From the NCBI GenBank assembly GCA_038229295.1, contig JBBROO010000004.1, positions 41,733-105,732 on the forward strand: 64,000 nt of DNA. The letters run 5' to 3'. Source of the stretch: JAJPGZ01 sp038229295. GTDB taxonomy: Bacteria > Verrucomicrobiota > Verrucomicrobiia > Chthoniobacterales > UBA10450. This document shows positions 37,194-45,596 of this stretch, one piece after another; position 1 is the first letter of the stretch; each line of letters opens with the position of its first letter. Under the pieces are notes generated by a model. It was not told the origin of the DNA. It ran no database searches and saw only the letters and a list, made by a program, of their open reading frames with translations. A program made the position numbers and the translations under genes.

Positions 37194-38005
37194 ATTCCGT
37201 AATATTTTTTCAAACCCCAGATGCGGACGTGTTGAGGAAGGAAACGAAAAATCAGCGGCGCGATTTTCGCTTGAAAGGTGCTGCCGACCGTTAGGCGCGA
37301 CGGCGGACTTATCTGCCCGATTAATTTCACAACTTGTCGCGCGACCAAATCCGCGTTCGGCGCATGTTTCATGTTACGATCGACGGCCTGCCACGCCTTC
37401 GTTAGGCTTTGTTCGTAGCGCGAGTCAGTTTCGTTTTTCCTGATGGCGTCGTTAAACGATGTGCGAATGTCGCCTGGTTGAAGATCGACAATGTGAATGT
37501 CGGAGCCTTCCAACTCGAGTTGGATCGACATGGTGAAAGCGGCGAGCGCGGCCTTCGCCGAGTTGTAGGCCGACATAAACGGCACTGGCAATCGCGACGC
37601 GAGCGAGCTCACATTAATAATGAGTCCCTGGCCACGACCGCGCATGGCGCGCAACGCCAACCGCATGAGTTCCACTTGCGCGAAGAAAAGAATTTGAAAT
37701 TGGTCGCGTAGCGCATCCGCCGAAATATTTTCGGCCGCGCCGAAATCTCCACTGCCGGCATTGTTAATCAGAACATCGAGATGACCGGCTTCGGCGAGCG
37801 CTTGTGCGAAAGCGCGTGCAACCGACTCCGGCTGCGACAAATCGAGCTCGACCGGATGAAATCGCGGCATCTGCGGAAGACGAACGAGATTTCGCGACGT
37901 CCCCCAAACTTCATGTCCGGCCTGCACAAGCAAAGTCGCAGTCGCGCGGCCGATGCCCGAGCTAGCGCCGGTGATGAAAATCTTTTTCAACTTAGCTCCA
38001 GCCAA
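37190..38005 (-). CDS. short-chain dehydrogenase/reductase, candidate 3-ketosphinganine reductase
   Basis: 271 residues. Classical SDR: TGASSGIGRATA cofactor motif, LINNAGSGDFG, the catalytic Ser in INVSSLASRLP, YNSAKAAL (YxxxK) and the downstream QPGDIRTSF. A C-terminal amphipathic stretch may bind the membrane. Such an SDR could reduce 3-ketosphinganine or another keto-lipid. TTG at 38005 overlaps the ABC ATPase stop by 14 bp; TTG at 37990 is an alternative. It is translationally coupled to the IPCT-like gene downstream. Confidence 0.78.
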   Translation of the reverse strand: MAGAKLKKIFITGASSGIGRATATLLVQAGHEVWGTSRNLVRLPQMPRFHPVELDLSQPESVARAFAQALAEAGHLDVLINNAGSGDFGAAENISADALRDQFQILFFAQVELMRLALRAMRGRGQGLIINVSSLASRLPVPFMSAYNSAKAALAAFTMSIQLELEGSDIHIVDLQPGDIRTSFNDAIRKNETDSRYEQSLTKAWQAVDRNMKHAPNADLVARQVVKLIGQISPPSRLTVGSTFQAKIAPLIFRFLPQHVRIWGLKKYYGI

Positions 38006-38717
38006 ACGCGGACGCGCTTTGCCCGCGCGGATGCACGTTCACAATGCGGCCATCTTTCATTTCGTGAATCCAATCGCACGCTTCAGCGATCGCCGGATTG
38101 TGCGTGACGAGAAAGAGCGCCTTGTTTCCTTCGTGCACGAGACGCTGGAGTAATTCGAAAGCGCGCAGAGAATTTTTCGTGTCGAGATTTCCAGTCGGCT
38201 CATCCGCTAGAATTACGCGCGGATCATTTGCCAGCGAACGCGCAATGGCGACGCGCTGCTGTTCGCCGCCGGAGAGATGGCGACTCGGCCGCTGCAACTT
38301 GTCCCCCAACCCGACCGCATCCAGCAATGCAGCGGCGCGCTCCTGCATTGCTTCGAGCGAGAGCCGGCCTAACCGGCGCATCGGGATCATGACGTTTTCC
38401 TGCGCGGTGAAATCCTCCATCAAAAAATGGAATTGAAAGATGAAGCCGATGAATTCGTTGCGGCGGCGCGACAACTCTGGATCGGCTAGGCTCGATGCCG
38501 GCTCGGATTCGATTTCGATAAAGCCGCTGTCCGGTTGATCGAGCAACCCGAGAATATAGAGCAGCGTGCTTTTGCCGCAGCCGGACGGACCGACGACCGC
38601 ATGCACACTCGCCGGCTCGAGATCGAGCGAGACGCCGCGCAAGGCGTGCACACGCGATTCGTCTTCGCCGAGATAACGCTCGACGTCGCGGCAACGCAGA
38701 AAAACTTCCGGTGTCAT
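37992..38717 (-). CDS. ABC transporter ATP-binding protein (LolD/MacB type)
   Basis: 241 residues from ATG 38717 (the open frame continues to 38933 inside the permease gene). Walker A GPSGCGKSTLLY, Q-loop FIFQFHFLMEDFTAQEN, signature LSGGEQQRVAIARSL, Walker B VILADEPTGNLD and the H-loop VTHN are all intact. The QFHFL-type Q-loop is typical of the LolD/MacB/FtsE class of extracting ABC systems rather than importers. It overlaps the permease stop by 4 bp. Confidence 0.92.
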   Translation of the reverse strand: MTPEVFLRCRDVERYLGEDESRVHALRGVSLDLEPASVHAVVGPSGCGKSTLLYILGLLDQPDSGFIEIESEPASSLADPELSRRRNEFIGFIFQFHFLMEDFTAQENVMIPMRRLGRLSLEAMQERAAALLDAVGLGDKLQRPSRHLSGGEQQRVAIARSLANDPRVILADEPTGNLDTKNSLRAFELLQRLVHEGNKALFLVTHNPAIAEACDWIHEMKDGRIVNVHPRGQSASAFGWS

Positions 38718-39952
38718 ACACTTGATCCGCGCAGCGTGGCGACCGGTGGTAACATGGCGGCGCGTTTCGCTGGAACATAGCTGGCGACGAATACCGCGAT
38801 GAGCGCGAGGACGGTTGCCCAAAAATAGTGCACCCAATTCCACGTCACTAAAAAATGGTTGGCGTAAAGCAGGCCGCGCACGTGAATGGGAATTCGTGAT
38901 ACGCCCCACGTTAATAACGCGCCGCCGAGACAACCGAAAATAGATCCGAGCGCGGCGATGAGCGCGCCCTGCCAGAGAAAAATCGCCGAGATGTCGATCT
39001 TGCGATAACCCATCGAGCGCAGAATCGCGATCTCCTTCACTTTCGCCAGCACCGACATGGTGAGCACGTTGAAAATCCCGAAGCCGGCGAGAAGGATGAT
39101 GAGCGAAACGGTGATCGCGGCCGAGAGTCGCAGCGTGAGAAACAATTGCAGATTCGCTTCCTCGCGTTCCTGCCAGCTGGTTGAATCATGTTGGAAAAGA
39201 GTTTCGAAATGTTGGGCCAACGCCGGCGCGCGATCCGGATCGCGCAATTTATAAATGATCATCGAAGCCGTGTAGGGCTTTTTCAAAAGCGTCTGCGCGA
39301 TCCGAGCGTGAGAGTAAATGCGCGTCGAATCGATCGCGCCGACACCACTGCGTGCGATCGCCGCCACGAGGAAGCGCCGATATTGCCCACCGGGGGAAAG
39401 CAGCTGCACGGCATCGCCGACGCTGACATCGAGCGTTTCGGATAATCTCGAGCCGACGATGACTGAGTTCGGTTTGTTTCTGAAGTCATCAAGATTTCCA
39501 TCGATCAATTGATTTGCGAGATCGGTCGTCTGCATGTGCAACGCCGGGTCGATGCCGAAAAGATCGACAGTCGCATCCACGAAACCGGCGCGCGCGCTGA
39601 GGGTGCCGCGCAGCACGGGCGAACACGAGACCACATTCGAAAATTGGCGGCTCACGCGCATGATCTCGCGGGCATTGGTGATGCCTTCGAAATATTGGCG
39701 ATGCGTAATTTTCGTCTTCGTCGTCTTCGCTGGGACAATTAACCCGGTCTGGCGCGGCTCGAAGCGCGAGCGCAAAACCAGAGCGCCATTACTCGCCAAT
39801 GTGGAATCGATAAAGTATTTCGCGAACCCCTGTGTCTGCGCCTGTGTGCAAATGAAAAACGCCACGCCGAAAACGACGCCGCTCAAGCTGAGCAGTAGTG
39901 CGCGTTTACGGTGCGTGAGAAAACGCATCGCGATGTAAAGCGGCGGCGTCAT
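38714..39952 (-). CDS. ABC transporter permease, FtsX/LolC/MacB domain
   Basis: 412 residues: one TM near residue 20, a large periplasmic MacB-PCD-like domain (about 45-280), then three C-terminal TM helices with the FtsX motif (VLAKVKEIAILRSMGYRKIDISAIFLWQG). This is the classic mechanotransmission architecture of LolC/E and MacB. With the adaptor and TolC-type proteins upstream it forms a tripartite exporter. The proximity of lipid genes suggests a lipid or lipoprotein substrate, which is inference. The ATG at 39952 lies 15 bp from a duplicated remnant (39967-40050). Confidence 0.9.
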   Translation of the reverse strand: MTPPLYIAMRFLTHRKRALLLSLSGVVFGVAFFICTQAQTQGFAKYFIDSTLASNGALVLRSRFEPRQTGLIVPAKTTKTKITHRQYFEGITNAREIMRVSRQFSNVVSCSPVLRGTLSARAGFVDATVDLFGIDPALHMQTTDLANQLIDGNLDDFRNKPNSVIVGSRLSETLDVSVGDAVQLLSPGGQYRRFLVAAIARSGVGAIDSTRIYSHARIAQTLLKKPYTASMIIYKLRDPDRAPALAQHFETLFQHDSTSWQEREEANLQLFLTLRLSAAITVSLIILLAGFGIFNVLTMSVLAKVKEIAILRSMGYRKIDISAIFLWQGALIAALGSIFGCLGGALLTWGVSRIPIHVRGLLYANHFLVTWNWVHYFWATVLALIAVFVASYVPAKRAAMLPPVATLRGSSV

Positions 39953-39966
39953 TTTCGCCTTTCGCG

Positions 39967-40050
39967 CAAGCTCTTCGATTGCGGGAACTTCAAGGGTTGG
40001 AACTATTGCACGGTTCGCCCGGGTTCGTCCAAGAATTGCAGATATTTCCC
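39967..40050 (-). repeat. duplicated remnant of the tolC/adaptor gene junction (copy A)
   Basis: This 84-bp segment is about 90% identical by eye to 42645-42728 (copy B), where it spans the stop of the outer-membrane efflux gene and the start of the adaptor gene. Translated on the minus strand, copy A still reads GKYLQFLDEPGRTVQ followed by a stop, and then KFPQSKSL, matching the end of the efflux protein and the beginning of the adaptor. Copy A has no gene of its own. It marks a past tandem duplication or replacement immediately upstream of the permease. Confidence 0.85.
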
Positions 40051-40051
40051 G

Positions 40052-41447
40052 TTACTGGCTATCGGCGATTCGGCGCAAACTGCCGGGATACTCATATATG
40101 AATACCTTGCGCCCCGGGAATCGTTCCAGAAGTCCGTGTGTCTCCGGCTGGTCGCACAAAGCAAAGTACAAGTTGCCGGCCGACGAGAGCGCAGGCGGAT
40201 TCCGAGTCAGGTCGCCTACGTTCGCATGGTAAGTTCCGGTTTTGAGCAAAAAAATCTTCTCGCCATTTTCTGCTTCTCGCGCTGTCCGCTCAAGGTCTCG
40301 CTGCCAGTAACTCATGAACCCCTGTCTGGTCGCGAAGGATAAGCTGCCGACGATTTGGAAAACGATAGCAGCCTTCCATAAACCAAGGAGAACAGGTGAA
40401 CCATCTTTGCAAATCCATCGGTAAAGATCGACAACCGCCAGGATCAAGAATGGAAAGTAAGTTAACAGATAACGCGGACCGGGACCGCCTGCAGCGGCGG
40501 GATAGAAGAAGTAAATCCCAATGTTCATCAAAAATAATGCTACGTACATCCTGGCCTCGGGCGAAGGTTGGTAACGTTTCCAAAGCGCGACTAACAGGAT
40601 GGCGGGCGGAAAAACCCAAAGAAGATTTAATAGCCGCACACCGGTTACCAGGATCCCCGTCCATGAGACCAGGAGACGATCATGCATGCTCGCCGAATGG
40701 TTCAGTGTGCTAGGCGTCTGGAGTGGATCGCCGAGGAGGAAAAAATTGTAGAGCAGGTTGCCGCTGGCCAGAAACGCAAACCCGCCAGCGAAGAACGTCA
40801 GTTCGGAAAATCTCTTGCGTCGCAACAGGCTGACGCCGATCCAAGCGGCCAGAGGGACCCAATCGATGTAACGGATCATGGACGAATAGCCGAGAAGAGC
40901 GCCGGCGCTGAAAAGCAGAAATCGCGAACGCCCAGAACGCTGCTGTGCGGCGTCGTAGGTTACAAAGGCGGCAAACACGCAGAGCGCGGTCGCGATATGA
41001 GAACGAAGCGAGGCCGCGTAATAACAAAAGAAAAGAGAAAGTGTTAGCAAAAGCCCAGCGACTTTCACCAACTTCGCATCCAGTTGCTGCTCCACATGTC
41101 GCAAAATAAGAAATCCGAGAACGGCTCCGAGTAGCGGATCGATTAGCCACGGGACTCCAAACAGCGCACCGACCGCCAGCAGAGCGGGCCAGCCCGGAGG
41201 ATATTTGGAAAACCGGTGTCCCTGATAGTCTTTGAGGCAATTCGTCGCGACGCAGTCGTGTAGCGGGCTCGTTAGGCGGTAAAGAGGGTCTTCGGCGTAA
41301 ATTTTTCCGGATGCGAAGAGCTTCGCTTGATAGAGGTAAGAGTAATCGTCCCCGGATGGAGGGAAACGCTGGAGCAACGCAGTGCAAATAAGCAACGCCT
41401 CGATCAACAAGACGACGCAGAACTGCAATTTTCGGTTCGACGCCATG
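40052..41447 (-). CDS. GT39-like membrane glycosyltransferase, inserted within the exporter operon
   Basis: 465 residues from ATG 41447; the frame upstream of that only translates the adaptor gene. It has an N-terminal TM, then GDDYSYLYQAKLFASGKIYAEDP with an acidic pair in the first loop, KYPPGWPALLAVGALFG, and about ten TM helices, so it is a PMT/ArnT-like GT-C enzyme. It separates the adaptor gene from the permease gene of one exporter, and its stop codon touches copy A of the duplicated junction. This suggests that it arrived with the rearrangement. Confidence 0.72.
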
Positions 41448-41516
41448 ATTCTATCTGGAGCGCTACGTGAGAGCGGAAGATTTCCGATTTGTCTTAGCGC
41501 GAGGAAAGCGGCGGCG

Positions 41517-42671
41517 TCACTTTGGTTTCGCGCTTTGGGCGACGTGAATCTTGCGCTGCCGCGCCGGATGACCGGGACGCAATCGGTCCTGGTCGGCGAC
41601 CACAACATGCGCGCCCTCCGGAATTCCGCTCACCGCCTCCGTAAAATCGAGTGTGCGAAAACCAGTCCTGACCGTGCGCGATTCCACGATGCCGTGTTCG
41701 ATGACCAGCGCTTGATCGACAAGCAGAGCGCGCGTCGGCACGAGCAAAACATTTTCGTGCGTGCCGGTGACGATATTCATCTCGCCGGTCATCCCCGACA
41801 TCAAATTGTCCGGCGGTTTCTCTAACTGCAGCACAATCGTGTAACGCTGCGTTTCAGGATCGGCCGCCGGCTGCACGGAAGAAACACTGGCCGCGAATTG
41901 TTGCGTGCGATACGCGTACAACCGCACCGCCGCTTTCATTCCCGGTTTCACTTCGCCCACATCTTCTTCGTTCACTTCGCCGCGGACGTAATTCTTTAGC
42001 GACGAAACCGTGAAGAGTTCGTTGCCTTCGCCGACCAGCTCGCCGTCGATCGTTTTGATTTCAGTCAACAATCCATCGATCGGCGCGCGGATTTCCGAGT
42101 TCTTCATTTGCGCCTCGAGTTTTTTGCAAGTGTCCTCAAGCATTCCCAAATTGCGATCGCGCTCGATCCGTTCCGTTTCAACCGTTCCGCGCAAACGGTT
42201 CGCTTCGCTTTTCGCTTTTTCGTATTCGACCGCCGGCACGTTGCTCAAGGCCGCCAGTTTTTCCAGACGTTGCACATTGTCCTCTGCCGTCTTGAGCAAT
42301 TCCGATGACGGCAACGGGACCGCCGCGCGCTCGGTTGCCGCTTTTAAATCGGCGCGCGCTTGTTTCAATTGTCGCGCCGTGGTTTCATCCGCGATAGTGG
42401 CCAGCGGTTGGCCTTTCTCGACCGACTTACCGATTGCGCCACGTCCCGCCGAAAACGCATCGGCCAAACGAATGAACCCTGCGTTTTGCGCGCGAACATG
42501 AACGACGAATGCCGGCTCGATTCGCACCGTGCCGTAAACGGCCGAGTAAGCCGTGCCGCGATGCACGACCGCGACTTCAGCGACAGGGAGAAGCAGGTAC
42601 CAGACGAGCGCGGCTACCGCGACGATCGGCACCAAACCCCAAAGCAAGCTCTTCGATTGCGGCAACTTCAA
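41517..42671 (-). CDS. efflux periplasmic adaptor (HlyD/MacA family)
   Basis: 384 residues. N-terminal TM (LLWGLVPIVAVAALVWYLLL), the barrel-sandwich lipoyl half-motifs, a coiled-coil hairpin (about 100-190, rich in KAATERA/AKSEANRLRGTVETER repeats), and the GLLTEIKTIDGELVGEGNELF lipoyl return strand are all visible. C-terminal beta-barrel and membrane-proximal domains follow. It bridges the FtsX-type permease and the TolC-type channel. Confidence 0.88.
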   Translation of the reverse strand: MKLPQSKSLLWGLVPIVAVAALVWYLLLPVAEVAVVHRGTAYSAVYGTVRIEPAFVVHVRAQNAGFIRLADAFSAGRGAIGKSVEKGQPLATIADETTARQLKQARADLKAATERAAVPLPSSELLKTAEDNVQRLEKLAALSNVPAVEYEKAKSEANRLRGTVETERIERDRNLGMLEDTCKKLEAQMKNSEIRAPIDGLLTEIKTIDGELVGEGNELFTVSSLKNYVRGEVNEEDVGEVKPGMKAAVRLYAYRTQQFAASVSSVQPAADPETQRYTIVLQLEKPPDNLMSGMTGEMNIVTGTHENVLLVPTRALLVDQALVIEHGIVESRTVRTGFRTLDFTEAVSGIPEGAHVVVADQDRLRPGHPARQRKIHVAQSAKPK

Positions 42672-42728
42672 GGGTGGAAACTATGGCATGTTTCGCCCGG
42701 ATTCGTCCAAGAATTGCAGATATTTTCC
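42645..42728 (-). repeat. functional copy of the duplicated tolC/adaptor junction (copy B)
   Basis: Counterpart of copy A at 39967-40050. Here the sequence is in use: it encodes the last residues of the outer-membrane efflux protein (GKYLQFLDESGRNMP), the 9-bp gap, and the first residues of the adaptor (MKLPQSKSLLWG). The two copies are direct repeats 2.6 kb apart and flank the adaptor plus the glycosyltransferase gene. Confidence 0.85.
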
Positions 42729-44006
42729 GGTCGCACGGTCCCACTCCGCAAGATCGACATGTTGCTTGTAAGCGAGACTGAGCAGACCCGTCCGCACTTC
42801 GAGCAAATCATTTTGCGCGAGACGATTTTCCAACTGCGATGCCACGCCGCCGGCAAAATTTTCCTGCATCGCAGCCGCGTTTTGTTCCGCGGCCGAAGAA
42901 GCAGTCAATAACGCCTTCTGTTTCACCGCCACCGCATCGAGATCATTTTGAATTCGGGCGAGATCGCGCGTGACATCGCGTTCCATCTTTTGCAGCAACA
43001 GCTCGTTGATCTCGCGCGCCGCCCGTTGCCTGGCCACGGCGCCGCCGACTTTTCCGTTATCGACCACGCGCCACGTGTAAGCACCGCCGGCGCGAACTTC
43101 CGATGAAATAATATCGTCCGAGCGCCGCGGCGAACCTTCGCTCTGCGTCCGCCGCACACCCGACACGGGAATGTATTCGCCGCTGATCGTCGCGTTGACG
43201 GCCGGATAATATGCCGCCTCGATGATGCGTTGATCTTCTTTGGCCGCGCGCACAAGCAACCTCGCCAATTTCAAATCCGGCCGATTCTGCCGCGCCATTT
43301 CCGCGGCGCGCGCAAGATCGACATCTACATCGGCGTAACGTAAATCGCCTTCTGGCGCCGGTAGCGTGGCGTATTGCCCGAAATCTTTTCCGATCGCTTC
43401 ACTCAATTTCAAAATCGCGCCTTCGTACGCGCGCTGTGCCGCGTCGATGCGCGGGTCGAGCTCGCGCATCTGCACCTCAGCCGCGACGAATCCCGCGCGA
43501 TCCGTTAGGCCAGATTCGTGGCGACTCTTTTGACTCTCCGCATTTTGGGCCAGACGTCGGCGTTGCGTTTCGCGTAAACTTTTCACCTCGCGATTGTAAA
43601 TCGCCGTGTAAAAAGCGACGCGCGCCGTTTGCAGTTGCTGCGTCACCGCGACATTCAATTGCTGTTCTGCGATCAACACTTCGACATCGCCGCGTCGCCA
43701 CGCCGCCGGCACCGCCATGTTGAAAAATGGCTGGGTGAATTCACCGTGACCGAAGCCGAAGAGTTGCACTGGCTTTTGTCCAACGCGGTGGCCTCCCTGC
43801 AAACCGCCGAGACCGCCGATGCTGGCATCGGGCAACGCCACGGAGTGAAAAACTAAACGCCGTCCGGCCGCCGCTTCCAAGTTCGCCTTGGCTTTTAAGA
43901 TTTCCGGATTGTTCTCTACTGTTTTCTGCATGAGCGCGTCGAGCGTGCTCGCGGACAACGCGCTTCCGCTGCAAAACAGCGCCAACGCTATAAGTGGCCG
44001 TTTCAT
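42681..44006 (-). CDS. TolC-family outer membrane efflux protein 2
   Basis: 441 residues with signal peptide (LIALALFCSGSALSAS). Two TolC-type OEP repeats, each a long alpha-helical pair plus two beta strands, are recognisable by the Ala/Gln/Arg-rich helices (RAAEMARQNRPDLKLARLLV and QLENRLAQNDLLEVRTGLLS). An extra segment near residues 60-100 (GGLQGGHRVGQKPVQLFGFGHGEFTQP) is Gly-rich, as in CusC/other OMFs. It overlaps the upstream OMF gene by 4 bp. Two related channel genes in one operon may form hetero-trimers or serve alternative exporters. Confidence 0.85.
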   Translation of the reverse strand: MKRPLIALALFCSGSALSASTLDALMQKTVENNPEILKAKANLEAAAGRRLVFHSVALPDASIGGLGGLQGGHRVGQKPVQLFGFGHGEFTQPFFNMAVPAAWRRGDVEVLIAEQQLNVAVTQQLQTARVAFYTAIYNREVKSLRETQRRRLAQNAESQKSRHESGLTDRAGFVAAEVQMRELDPRIDAAQRAYEGAILKLSEAIGKDFGQYATLPAPEGDLRYADVDVDLARAAEMARQNRPDLKLARLLVRAAKEDQRIIEAAYYPAVNATISGEYIPVSGVRRTQSEGSPRRSDDIISSEVRAGGAYTWRVVDNGKVGGAVARQRAAREINELLLQKMERDVTRDLARIQNDLDAVAVKQKALLTASSAAEQNAAAMQENFAGGVASQLENRLAQNDLLEVRTGLLSLAYKQHVDLAEWDRATGKYLQFLDESGRNMP

Positions 44007-45394
44007 CGTTGACTCAGCTTCTTTGGTGGCCGCGCAAGATCGACAACGTCATTTTCTTTTTTAGCCGCGGCGTTGCGGGCGGCCTTTGGCCGAAACTCCA
44101 GCGCTTCCGGCGAAACCGCGCAGGCACGCGCTAATTTCGCGAGCGCGACGTTGTGTTGATAGATCGCACCGAGGCGCGTCGTGCGTGTTCGCGTCACATC
44201 CGTCGCCGCCTGCAAAGTGTCGAGTTGCGTTCCCAAACCTGCTCCCAGATTTGCCTTCGCGATTTCCAATGATTCGTCCGCCGTCTGCACGTTCTTGGTT
44301 TCCGATGCGAGGATGTGGTCGGCTTGTTGGATATCCAAAAATGCGCTGCGTACTTCGGAGGCGACAGAGAGCCGCGTCGATCGCAACGTTTGCACAGCCG
44401 CTTCCCGCCGGGCGTGTGTCGCTTGCAGCCGGCCTTTGGTCGCGAATCCGTCGAAAATATGCCAGCGCGCATTTAATCCGACGACGTAGCCATGATTGAA
44501 CTCGCGACCGATGAGCGGGTCGCGCTCGTTGTAAAGTTCGTAACCGGAAAATGCTTCCACTTGCGGCCGCAGCGCGCTTCGGTCCAAATCTGCTTGTCGA
44601 TCTTCGATCTCGACTTCCTTTGCGCGCGCTTTGATCTCCGGTCGCTCGGCGTCGGCGCGCGCGAGACACTCGTTTAGATCGGGATGGCGTGGCCGATATT
44701 GCAATTGCCCCGCCACTTCGAATGCGACCGTGTTTGCATTTGAATGCGAAGCGATCCCGAAGAGTTCGGCCAGTCGCAGATAAGAATTCTTCAGCTGCGT
44801 TTGCGAATCGATGAGCTCGGGTTGTTCGTTAGCCAACGCGACTTCCGCGCGCCGCACATTCAATTGCCCGACGATTCCCGCGCCCAGCCGTTCCTGTTGC
44901 GTTTTAACTTCTTCCTGCAGGACGCCGACCGATTGTTCGCGCACGCGAATCTTGGCGCGATTCAAAAGCAATTCGTTAAACGCCGTGCGAACATCCATCT
45001 CGACTCGGTTCGTGATCGCTTCAAGTTCCAGCTCCTGCACTTCCAGATTGAGCCGAGCGATCGCCATCTGGTTGGTCACAGCGCCGCCGGTGTAAAGATT
45101 TTGCACGACCCGAAGAGAGGCATTGTAATCTTCGTTGCGCAGCCGCGAGTCGGTTTGGTGTTCGCGCTCGCGCAATAGACCCGTCGACACCACCGCTGGC
45201 AGCAGGCCCGAACGCGCTTCGGTCAAACCGCCCCGCGCTGCTTCGATCTTTTTGCGCGCGATCACAATCTCGGGATTTTGCTCACGAGCTACGGCAACCG
45301 CTTGATCGACATCGTAAGCCGGAGGCGTCGCCGGCCAAACCGGCGCGGAGATCCAACTGATCCCCAAAATGAGTGCTAACAGGCGCGTCCGCAT
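44003..45394 (-). CDS. TolC-family outer membrane efflux protein 1
   Basis: 463 residues, first gene of the exporter operon. Signal peptide (LLALILGISWISAPVWPA), then two OEP helical repeats with typical VRRAEVALAN and RTTRLGAIYQHNVALAKLARACG-type segments. The C terminus is Lys/Asp-rich. Promoter elements must lie in the 202-bp divergent spacer to the myo-inositol-phosphate synthase gene. The strong operon from here to 36453 would link TolC proteins, exporter, SDR and IPCT-like enzyme in one transcript. Confidence 0.86.
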   Translation of the reverse strand: MRTRLLALILGISWISAPVWPATPPAYDVDQAVAVAREQNPEIVIARKKIEAARGGLTEARSGLLPAVVSTGLLREREHQTDSRLRNEDYNASLRVVQNLYTGGAVTNQMAIARLNLEVQELELEAITNRVEMDVRTAFNELLLNRAKIRVREQSVGVLQEEVKTQQERLGAGIVGQLNVRRAEVALANEQPELIDSQTQLKNSYLRLAELFGIASHSNANTVAFEVAGQLQYRPRHPDLNECLARADAERPEIKARAKEVEIEDRQADLDRSALRPQVEAFSGYELYNERDPLIGREFNHGYVVGLNARWHIFDGFATKGRLQATHARREAAVQTLRSTRLSVASEVRSAFLDIQQADHILASETKNVQTADESLEIAKANLGAGLGTQLDTLQAATDVTRTRTTRLGAIYQHNVALAKLARACAVSPEALEFRPKAARNAAAKKENDVVDLARPPKKLSQR

Positions 45395-45596
45395 TTCGTC
45401 TATCTCTTAAGGCGCGCTCGTTTTTTCAATGAAAATCCCTGGCTGGAACACTTGCACCGAGTCAAAATTAAGCTACATCTTCGCGCAGTTGCTGGCTAGT
45501 CGCCAGGAGGACGGTGTAATCCCGGCGGTGGGCAAAACAGTCTAACTTGCATCTTGCCCGCCCCAGCCCCGCCCAGATAGCTTACTCACTTTACGC
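45395..45596. other. divergent regulatory spacer between exporter operon and inositol-phosphate synthase
   Basis: A 202-bp spacer with no ORF of note. It must hold both promoters. A short inverted element GCTGGCTAGTCGCCAG lies near 45489-45505 and could be an operator. I see no confident -35/-10 pair. No exact AAGATCGACA word is present. Confidence 0.35.

Noticed and set aside
45395..45596. Riboswitch before the inositol-phosphate synthase gene
   Set aside because: No recognised aptamer pattern is seen; only a short inverted element.
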